Below the pieces are notes generated by a model, which was given only the letters and a program-made list of their open reading frames with translations, ran no database searches and had not been told where the DNA came from. Made by a program: the position numbers and the translations under genes. This document shows, piece after piece, positions 55,620 to 64,000 of a DNA stretch of 64,000 nucleotides. Each line of letters begins with the position of its first letter. The stretch's first letter is position 1. Source of the DNA: Megascapheus bottae (taxonomy: Eukaryota; Chordata; Mammalia; Rodentia; Geomyidae); NCBI GenBank assembly GCA_024803745.1, contig JANJXV010000043.1, positions 2,811,501-2,875,500 on the forward strand, read 5' to 3'.

Positions 55620-56110
55620 TTTTATTTTGGTAGCACTATTACTTGAACTCAGGGCTTTCTTCTTTCTTGGCAAATGATGTACAACCAGATTTTTTGTTTG
55701 TTTGTAGTCATTGTATAGAAAGGATTTAGGGGTTATTAAAGCAGAAGTGTGTTCAGATGCTCATATCTCATGGTCAGCCTCTAGCTGCTGACTAATGAAA
55801 GCAAGGTGGGTATTTTTGCTGTTGTTTGCTTGCTTGTTTGCTTGTTCACTTTTGCCTGTCCTCGGGCTTGAACTCAGTGCCTGGACACTTTCCCTGAGCT
55901 TTTTTGCTCCAGGCTATTATTCTCCTACTTCAGACATAGCTTGACCTCTTGCTGTCTCTGTGTGTATGAGTGTGTGTGGTGTGTGTGTGTGTTTGTTTAA
56001 TTGGATATAAAATTCTAATGGACTTCCCAGCCACGGATGGCTTTGAAATGAAATTCCCAGGTCTATGCCTCCTGAGTGTCTAGGATTCTGGGTGTGAAGC
56101 ACAGGCACAC
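55620..56110 (+). repeat. Duplicated block; carries the empty site of the U6-L1 insertion
   Basis: It parallels 31690-31812 plus 32991-33260. TTTGGTAGCACT and GGCAAATGAT at 55627-55680 match 31714-31768. At about 55720-55745 (GAAAGGATTTAGGGGTTATT) the sequence passes without the ~1.2 kb insert present at 31813-32990. It ends with a minus-strand B1-like SINE (55850-56110) and a (TG)n tract at about 55968-55993. Confidence 0.85.
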
Positions 56111-56149
56111 AGGGAAAGCAATAAATGAACATTACTTGTGACTTGGTAG

Positions 56150-57130
56150 GAAAATGAATACCTAAGCTATTTTACATTGCTGAAGGTTTATTGATTTAGA
56201 GAACATGGTTGAGACAAATCAAATGATGTAAGATAAATAATGTAAAAGGCGTGGCACATCATGTATTTTTACTTATGGAGAGATGAATGTGTTTTGGTGT
56301 CACTTGTGTGCTTGGCTCTCCACGTATACTTTATTGAAACAGTTTAACAAAAGTTTGTGTTTCACAGAAAACACGGATCGTATACCATTTAATAATTCGA
56401 CTAAGCTACTTTCTCTCTTTAGCACTTTTTATCTTGACTTACTTGCAGCAACAGATTTCAGATTAACATGTCCCTCTACTTGTATAATGTATGTTCATCT
56501 TAGTCATCTGTTCCATCATTCTCCTCTTCCACCTTCCTTATCACCAATAGACACATTATTATCCAGATTTCATTTTTAAACAAATAAACAGTGAGTATTA
56601 TCACAGCATTGTCCTTTGGCTACTTGTTTCCATTCATTCCACTACTTCCTAATGGAACTCCACTCAAGATGCTGATATTCAGGATGTTTCTGTTGTTAAA
56701 TTGTCTGGGGACTATTTGATAGACTTAAAACTTGGAATTGAATTCGTGCATATGTTGTAATTAGCCATATTTTTGCCAGTCCTGGGGTTTGAACACAGGG
56801 TCTGGACACTGTCCTTGGGCTTTCTCAAGGCTACAGCTCAAGGCCACATGAGCCACAGCACCACTTCCAGCTTTTTCTGTGTATGTGGTACCGAGGAATA
56901 CAATCAGATCTTTGTGAATGCTAGACAAACATTCCATCAACAGGCCAAACTCCTGGACCTCATTAGCCATATTTTAGAGCTGTCATCTGGGCATAGAACT
57001 TGGAAGCTTTGCTGTCCAGAGGACACGGCTAAAATCTATTGTATTGGACATTCTTTTCCCCCATCCATGTTAGTGAGTTCATTGAGATTTGTAAGCTTTG
57101 GATCAGTTTTCTAATTGGGCATCTGTCTCA
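56150..57130 (+). repeat. Low-copy blocks X and Y, direct copy, with ID-like SINE
   Basis: Parallels 16340-17300 in the same order and orientation, more diverged, and is the inverse of 40080-40990. A minus-strand ID-like SINE lies at 56765-56965 (TTTTGCCAGTCCTGGGGTTT). No gene is seen. Confidence 0.8.
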
Positions 57131-57149
57131 TTTCTCTCAGAATTCCAGG

Positions 57150-57500
57150 AAGAGAATATCTTATTTAGGGGAGTATAGACTGATCACAAAACAGAGCCAC
57201 AGGGGTCACAGTTAGAAACCAGTATAGGAAGTGCAATAATCAGATAGATGATTGAAAAGGAAGAAACCCAGTAACTAAATGTCAATCACCATTGCCTACA
57301 TGCCAGGAATCCTTTGCTACACTGTCAGCAAATTTCTCAATTCCTGAAATTACTTCAGGAAGAAGCAGATATCATATCGGGGATCTTGATTTATTTATAT
57401 GTAGGAGACTGAAGAGTTCCTGATTTTTAAGTATAATTCAGTCCCAGCACTGGTGTCTCATACCTGGAATCCTAGCTACTTAACTGGTTGAGTTCACCGC
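57150..57500 (+). repeat. Duplicated block, paralogue of 18060-18480
   Basis: Near-identical runs with 18060-18480 (see that entry). It ends shortly into the B1-like SINE (GGTGTCTCATACCTGGAATC). The sequence after about 57500 is different, so the OR relic and microsatellite of the first copy are not here. Confidence 0.9.
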
Positions 57501-57879
57501 AAAGTCTTTCCATGGATTTCAAAGGCAGTTTCCTATGAAGTCTTTACATACTTGTATATGTATGACACATTGTGGTACAAATACTTTGTAACATTTTGGA
57601 GAAAACTTATATCTCCTTAACTCCATTAATGTCCCAAGAGTACCACGAAATATAGATAAGCAAGTCTATAACATACTCAACATTTCCCTATGTAAAACCT
57701 GCTGTACTTGGACTCTTCAACTAGCAGATCCAATGTCTACCATCAGAATTACCAGTGATGATGTTTAAGACAAGTGACAATTGTAGTGCATTGCCTGCAT
57801 TGCCTTGGTTTTTATTCTTACTTTCTGTTAATAATTTATATATATGTGTGAAATAATATTGTTCTTAGGACATCATTAT
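57501..57879. other. No gene recognised
   Basis: Sequence specific to this copy. No repeat that I can name. Confidence 0.4.
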
Positions 57880-58175
57880 CTCATTGTGACATCACACATC
57901 TAGTGCATAATCATAATTTGTGACATCTCATCGATGGAATGACATCACTGACCTACCATAACATCCTAACCATTGTGACATCACATGGCTATTTTTACAT
58001 CAGAGAAGCTTTGACCTCATGTCCTGATTTTAGCCTAAGAAAGTTTCAGACATGACAGGCATGTGACAGTAAAAAAAATAATCATGACCTCACATCAGAA
58101 TTTTGGCATCATTGTGCCATTGTGACCTCACTGTCACTTTGTGACATCATAAACCTACTGTGACACCACAGTGCT
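57880..58175 (+). repeat. Degenerate minisatellite rich in TGACATCA / TGACCTCA
   Basis: Irregular repeats of ATTGTGACATCACA-like units, about 15-30 bp apart. TGACATCA, TGACATC or TGACCTCA occurs about ten times (for example near 57888, 57920, 57941, 57978, 58011, 58085, 58121 and 58142). No coding potential. Confidence 0.8.
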
Positions 58176-58229
58176 CGTGGCAATCCATTAATTAAAACTA
58201 AATTAAAAGCTTTGGCACCTGACACGTGG

Positions 58230-59750
58230 AGATTAAAGAAACCCCTGCATTAGTCAAAGTCTCATGCTCACAATTCACACATATGCCCAGATACTATTTG
58301 TATAGATTTCCAGTTATGAATATGGAGAGGTAGTTCTTTTCTGATCATAATATCTGAGCTATTCTAAGTATAAATATATGCACAATTACAATTTCATGGA
58401 TTGACATAAAAAATAATGGTAACACCAGTGGGTTTTTCTCTCCAATACCAAGGCTTAAATTCAGGATCTCCTGTTTCTATCGTGTTTGCTTAGCTTGTTT
58501 GCTCATTTGAACTACATCTCCAGCCTGCCCTTTTGCTGAATAATTAAAATGGGTTTCAAACTTTTTTTTCTAGCCAGACTAACTTAATGACATTTACAGG
58601 ACAGATAGAAAATCCTGAAAATGGAAGAGGAAAATGCAAGGGCCACAAGAAGCAAGTAAAAGTACACCTATATCATTGACATATATTCAAAAGAAGCAGC
58701 TTGGCTTGGCTCTGATATTAAGCTTCCCCAAATCCTGGACTTGTGATAAGCCATGCACAAGGAAGCAAGTTATGATTTTATGAGGCCCAAACCACTGCTT
58801 TGTATGCATTGGGCTGATACATTACATTAGGCCACAGGAGAAGTTATCTAGGCCTATCTCTGAAGGCATACTACTGGTCTGTTCCTGACAGGCTTATTTC
58901 CATAACACAGGAAGATGGCATACTGTGGTGGGAAGGTAGATTCTGTAACAGTATAAAGGTAAAAGAGTCTGAACTTTACTTATTTAGTGTTTTGAGGGTC
59001 ATGAGGTTTGAACTTAGCCTGGGCACTGTCTCTGAGCTCTTAGGCTCAAGGCTACCACCAAAACCCTGGGCCTAGGTTCTGTCCCTTGTCACTTCAGCTC
59101 AAGTCTACCACCCTACCCTTGAGCCAAGGCCCCCTTCCATTTTCTAGCAGTTAATTGGAGATAAGAGTCTTAGGTCCTTTTGTGCCCCAGCTGGCTTTTA
59201 ACCTTGATCCTCAAATCTCAGCCTCCCTAGGAGCTAGGATAAGAGTCTGAAGTTTGAGTGCTTCTCCTGTATATCCTTAGTTGATAGTTTTCTTCTTGAT
59301 GAAAAATGGCCTTGAGTGCACATGATTTCATCTATTCATTCAGATCATGACAAGGCAATATTGACTCCAAAGCTCCCTGCCCACTGAGGGTGGATGAAAG
59401 CTCCAGGCTCAACTCTCGGGTTCCTGTGAGAGCAGCCGGTGTCCAGCTTCAGGAGGCAAAAACCACAGGCACTAGATATTCAGCTGTGAGCCAATCAGAA
59501 CTGCAGTCATTCAAAATGAAGGTGGGTGCAGACCAGGCCTATTAGCTACTGTAAGGAGCCTTGAAATTACAACACAGACCTCAAAAGGACCCAGTCTCTC
59601 ATAATATATGCTTGTGCTTGAAGAAGAACAAATTAGACAAGATCCACAGAAGAATTTGTTTAGACTCTTCCTATATCCCAGAAGAAACTCAGAGGTCAAA
59701 TGAGTTTCATTCTATTCATCCCTTCTCTATCACTGCTCCTTCCAGGAAAA
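58230..59750 (+). repeat. Duplicated block, paralogue of 21495-22535 plus 24500-24960
   Basis: Direct similarity to the first copy but lacking the 22537-24500 segment, with the junction at about 59285-59300. A minus-strand B1-like SINE at 58985-59250 is shared. No gene is seen. Confidence 0.9.
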
Positions 59751-60240
59751 TTATTTTTTTCATATATTTTTATTGTAATTAATAGAAGAGTTGCATTAAA
59801 TGCACCAGAAAGAAGGTGCATTACTTCACAAACATTGATAAACTTTCTCATGTCTTAGTCCTCATTTCCCTCCCACCACCCCACCCCTCATCTTATTTTC
59901 CTCCCTTCCCTATCCGACTTCAAATAAACAAATACGCATATACACAATATATGAGATAACCAGGCGAAATCTTGTAGGAATATGAGATAACCAAGGACAG
60001 CAAAAATGATGAGACATAACAGTACATGAAGGACAACAATCACTCATTTTATGGCGTTTGTCTCTATATCCTGGAGGTCTTTCATTTAGTGTCATTCTAT
60101 ATGGCCTTATGTATCTAGGTTTGGTTCTATTGTAGATCTTTGCTAGGAGAGCCCAAGGTTTCTACTGATTATGACAAATGAGGGAAACCATTGAGCCTAT
60201 GTTCCTCTGTGTCTGGCTTACTTCACTAAATATAATTTTT
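59750..60240 (-). mobile_element. L1 3' end, minus strand, orthologous to 24962-25476 in the duplicate
   Basis: The same insertion point (after CTTCCAGGAAAATTATTTTT) and the same 3' UTR sequence as the first copy. The right end is overwritten by T-rich sequence from about 60250. Confidence 0.9.
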
Positions 60241-60334
60241 TTCTAAGTTTTCCATTTCTTTTTTATTTTATTTTTTTCTTTTCATTCTTCTTTATTTTGT
60301 AGCATGTATATTGAATCCTTTTATTTCTTTTTTT

Positions 60335-62697
60335 TTTGCAATTTTTTATTGTAATTAGTAAAAGGGTTACAGGATATATGCCAGATAGAAGGTGCATTAA
60401 TTCACGTACATTGATACCATTTCACATGTCTTGGTACCCATTTCCCTCCCTCCCCACACCCCCCACCCATCTTGGTTTTCCCCCCTTCCCTATCAAATTT
60501 CAAATAACCAAATACAAATAAATTCAATATATCAGATAACAAAGTGAGATACTATAACTATATGAGATAACCAAGGGACAGCAAAGGAGATGAGAGACAA
60601 CATAGTATATTAAGGACAACAATCATTCATTTTATGGCTTTTGTTTCAATATCCTGGAGGTCCTTTCGATTAGTTGCATACTATATGTCCTTATGTATCA
60701 AGGTTTTGCTCTATTGCAAATCTCTGCTAGTAGAGCCCATGGTTTCTACTGATTATGACAAATGAGGGAAACCATTGAGCCTAAGTTCCTTTCAGTCTGG
60801 CTTACTTCACTTAATATGATTTTTTCTAAGTCTTTCCATTTCTTAACAAATGGATCGATGTCGTTTTTTCTGACAGCAGCATAGAATTCCATTGTGTACA
60901 AATACCACAACTTCTGATCCTCTCATCAACTGAGGGCCAGCTCGGTTGGTTCCATATCTTTGCTATGGTGAATAATACTACAGTGAACATTGTTGTGCTA
61001 GTGGATTTAGTATGCCCTAGATTTTGGATTGTTGGGTAAATGCCAAGTAGTGGAATTGCTGGGTCATAGCGGAATTCTATGTTTAGCCTTTTGAGGCACT
61101 GCCATACTGCTTTCCATAGTGGTTGAATGAGTTTGCACTCCCACCAACAGTGTAGTAGTGAACCCTCCTGGCCACATCCCCTCTAGAATCTGTTATTATT
61201 CGTTTTCCTGATCCTGGCCATGCTAACTGGAATGAGGTGGAATCTTAGAGTTGTTTTTATTTGCATTTCTTTTATGACCAGAGATGTTGAGCATTTCTTC
61301 ATGAGTTTATAGGCCATTTTTTTTGGTCAGAGAAGACCCTCTTTAAGTCTTTGGTCCAGTATTTAATGGGATGTTTGTTACTTTGGAGATTAGTTTTGGA
61401 GTGATTTAATTTTGTGAGTTGTTAATACATTTTAGATATGAGGCCTTTGTCTATTGTTTGGTTTGTTGAAGATCCTCTCCTACTCTGTAGGCTCCCTACT
61501 TAATTTACTAGCTATGTCCTTTGCCATAAAGCTCTGGAGAAACTGGGAATCCATGGAACATTCCTCAATATAATAAAGGCTGTGTATGACAAACCCTCTG
61601 CTACTATTACACTGAATGGTGAAAATCTAAAGCCATTCACTCTAAAATAAGGAATGAGACAAGGATGCCCCCTCTCTCCACTCCTCTTTAACATAATATT
61701 AGAATTCCTAGCCAGGGTAATTAGGAAGGAAGCAAGCATAAAGGGGATCAAAGTAGGGAAAGAGGAAGTGAAATAATCCCTCTTTGCAGATGACATGATT
61801 CTGTATTTAAAGAATCCTATAGACTCTACTCCCAAGATCCTTGAGCTGATTCAAAACTTTGGAAGGGTAGCAGGCTATAAAATTAACCCTCAAAAATGAA
61901 CTGCCTTCCTTTATGCCAACAGTGAGAGGAAAGAGGCAATAATCAGGAAAGCCACTCGTTTACAATAGCCTCAAAGAAAATAGAGTACCGAGGAATTATC
62001 TTAACTAAGAATGTAAAGGACCTTTTTGATGAAAATTTTAAAACCCTAAAAAAGGAAATTAAAGCAGATCTAAGGAAATGGAAAAACCTTCCATGCTCCT
62101 GGATTGGAAGAATCAACATTGTGACAATGACAGTCTTGCCAAGGGCTATCTACAAATTCAACATAACATCCATCAATATCCCAATGGTATTCTTTAAAGA
62201 AATAGAAGAAGTAATTCAAAATTTCATATGGAATAATAAAAGACCCCGTATAGCAAAAACACTTCTTAGCAGAAAGAATAGCGCTGGAGAAATTTCAATT
62301 CCATACTTTACACTCTATTACAGAGCTATAATTCTCAAAACAGCTTGGTACTGGCACAAGAACAGGCCTGAAGACCAATGGAATAGAACTGAGGACCCAG
62401 ATATTAAACCACAGACCTATGGTCACCTAATTTTTGACAAGGGAGCCAAAAAAATAGGGTGGAAGAAAGACAGCCTCTTCAACAAGTTGTGCTGGCAGAA
62501 CTGGTTAAGCACCTGCAGAAAACTAAATTTGGATCCTTCTTTGTCACCATGCGCTAGAATTAACTCCAAATGGATCAAAGACCTAGAGGTAAAAGCTGAC
62601 ACACTGAAAACTTTACAAGAAGGAATAGGAGATACACTAGGCCTCCTTGGCACAGGTCGAAACTTTCTTAATAAGGATCAAAAATCCCAACAAATCT
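60335..62697 (-). mobile_element. Twin-primed (5'-inverted) L1, minus strand
   Basis: The 3' segment is on the minus strand from the tail complement at about 60345 (TTTTTTATTGTAATTAGTAA) to about 61529 (ending, in L1 sense, at ATGGCAAAGGACATAGC). The inverted 5' segment is on the plus strand from about 61530 (AAGCTCTGGAGAAACTGGGA) to about 62697 (CCCAACAAATCTC). Only about 50 nt of L1 is missing between the two parts. The insertion lies at the edge of the duplicated block that begins at about 62700 (parallel to 30480). Confidence 0.9.
61530..62697 (+). pseudogene. L1 ORF2 (RT to C-terminal part), inverted half
   Basis: The plus strand reads [15 protein letters not shown] sequence with breaks, then [20 protein letters not shown] sequence, then [19 protein letters not shown] (about 61775-61835). 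The catalytic FADD is intact here, unlike the other two copies. It continues [40 protein letters not shown] and [18 protein letters not shown] (62121-62697). Stops earlier in the frame (for example TAA in ACTCTAAAATAAGG near 61650) make it non-functional. Bases 62226-62301 and 62570-62611 are the two stretches matching the satellite unit. Confidence 0.9.
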
Positions 62698-62719
62698 CAA
62701 GCTTTTTTGATTTGCCTTT

Positions 62720-62975
62720 TTTTGTCAGTCCTGGGGCTTGAACTCGGGCCTGGGCACTGTCCTTAGACAGTTTTTACTCAAGGTTAGTACTTTGCCATTT
62801 GAGCCACTCTGCCAAATCCAGCTTTTTCTATGGATGTGGTACCAAGGACTTGAATCAGGGCTTTGTGCATGGGAGGTGAGCACTCCACAACTAGGCTACG
62901 CTCCCAGGCCCACTTCCTACTTTTTCCGTGCATGTGGCACTGAGCAGTTGAACCCAGGTCTCTGTGCATGCTAGC
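62720..62975 (-). mobile_element. SINE pair, ID-like, minus strand (duplicate of 30495-30765)
   Basis: Same arrangement and ends as the first copy: TTTTGTCAGTCCTGGGGCTT, then a second partial copy with GTTGAACCCAGGTCT. Confidence 0.87.
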
Positions 62976-63999
62976 TATGCACTCTAATATCAGATTAACA
63001 TTTGTCCATTGAATAGCATCTTCACCGTTACCATACCTCTGCTGTCGTGACTAGTGCAGGAATTCCCATGGATGTAAAAGATGTTGCGGCAGATCCTAAG
63101 CAGATGGCAGGGAAATGAGGTAGAGGCTAAAGCTTTATGCTTCTCACATGAGCAAGGAAAGAAGTTGTTTTCCGATACACAACAAATGTACATAGGGCTC
63201 TAGAAATGGACATCCTTATGTGTTGGAGAAAGACAACAAGGCTTTGACCTTCAACTAAACACCAAAAAATTTGAAAGGAGTTATGACTCAATGAAAGCAG
63301 TGCCAGCTTTGACAAAAAAAAAATCAGGAACAGGGTAAGGTGCAGATTTCAAGACCCAGAAAAAAAGGATTGCATTGCTAAATTCCAGAAATCTTAACAG
63401 CTTTAGCTTTGAAATTTCACCACTTGAGATCTCTCAATCTCAGTGACTTCTTTCTTTTCCCTTTCTCAAAATTTTAGTATGGTTAAATAGTTGTACCAGA
63501 GGATTCAACTTGTCATGTTTATTTATGGGCCCTGTGATCAAAGTCATTCATTCCACAGTTATTCTAGACTTTCTCATGCCCCACCCATCCCCTCACTTTG
63601 TCTGGATCCCTTTCCACATATGTACATGACCAAATGCAGTCATGATATTCTTTTGAATGCTGTCCCTGAGCTTTATTGCTCAAGACTAAATCTCTACCAC
63701 TTTGAGACAGGAGGCACCCTCGGGTTTTCTGGGGGCTCATTGAAAACAAGAGACTCTTGGTCCTTCCTGATGAGCTGGTTTTGAACCATGACACTAAGAT
63801 CTCAGACTCCTGAGTAGCTAGGATGACAGGAATAAGCCAGCATCACACAGCTTTATTTCCCTTTAGTGTTTCCTGATGTTTTAACCATTCATTCTGAGCA
63901 CATTTTATTTTATTTATTTCACTCTTAATAAATAATGAAAACCCCAACCATGTGTCAAATATACCTGTAGTCCCACTACACATTATAATAAAAACAAAA
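62976..63999 (+). repeat. Duplicated block, paralogue of 30766-31650
   Basis: Direct similarity throughout (see 30766-31650). It includes a minus-strand B1-like SINE remnant at about 63650-63855. It runs off the right edge of the window. No gene is seen. Confidence 0.9.
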
Positions 64000-64000
64000 A

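Overview
This is mammalian nuclear DNA, most likely from a rodent. The evidence is dense LINE-1 (L1) sequence, two short SINE families (one with a 7SL/B1-like head, one with an ID/tRNA-like head), an IAP-like (class II ERV) solo LTR, many long microsatellites and four class-A olfactory-receptor (OR) relics. The SINE pair resembles those I associate with kangaroo rats, pocket mice and allies (the Castor/Geomyoidea side of rodents). That narrower placement is from memory of repeat style and is only moderately secure. No intact protein-coding gene is visible. Most open frames are decayed L1 ORF2, SINE or microsatellite frames.

Layout: 1-4590 is the 5' part of an L1 on the minus strand (ORF2 start, broken ORF1, GC-rich 5' UTR with a ~136-bp tandem duplication). 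4595-10440 is a ~30-copy tandem array with a ~143-144 bp unit, split by L1 pieces at 7755-9215. The unit can be aligned to two separate stretches of L1 ORF2 joined together, so it looks like a satellite born from an internally deleted L1. 11080-14580 is a twin-primed (5'-inverted) L1. 15000-26700 holds duplicated low-copy blocks and OR relics A (+, 18932-19987) and B (-, 25755-26730). 27500-33300 is SINE- and microsatellite-rich. It contains a U6 snRNA copy fused to a 5'-truncated L1, with a solo LTR nested inside it. 33660-41000 carries further copies of the low-copy blocks, inverted, with nested L1s. 41895-44745 is another twin-primed L1, followed by OR relic D (-, 44962-45909, the best preserved). 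46545-48965 is a large imperfect palindrome with a solo LTR in one arm. 50470-55480 has L1 ends, microsatellites and OR relic C (+, 53838-54805). 55600-60260 repeats the blocks seen at 16340-25480. 60335-62697 is a third long twin-primed L1, and 62715-64000 repeats 30495-31650.

Read together, this is a degenerated stretch of an OR cluster that grew by local direct and inverted duplication, then was filled by several waves of L1, SINE and ERV insertion. Because blocks are present in two or more copies, the window carries its own 'empty sites'. These let several insertions (the U6-L1 chimera and the nested L1 at 34022-36656) be dated relative to the duplications. The items most worth a second look are the L1-derived satellite, the U6-L1 chimera, the palindrome, and two independently inserted L1 copies that share the same change at the reverse-transcriptase catalytic motif.
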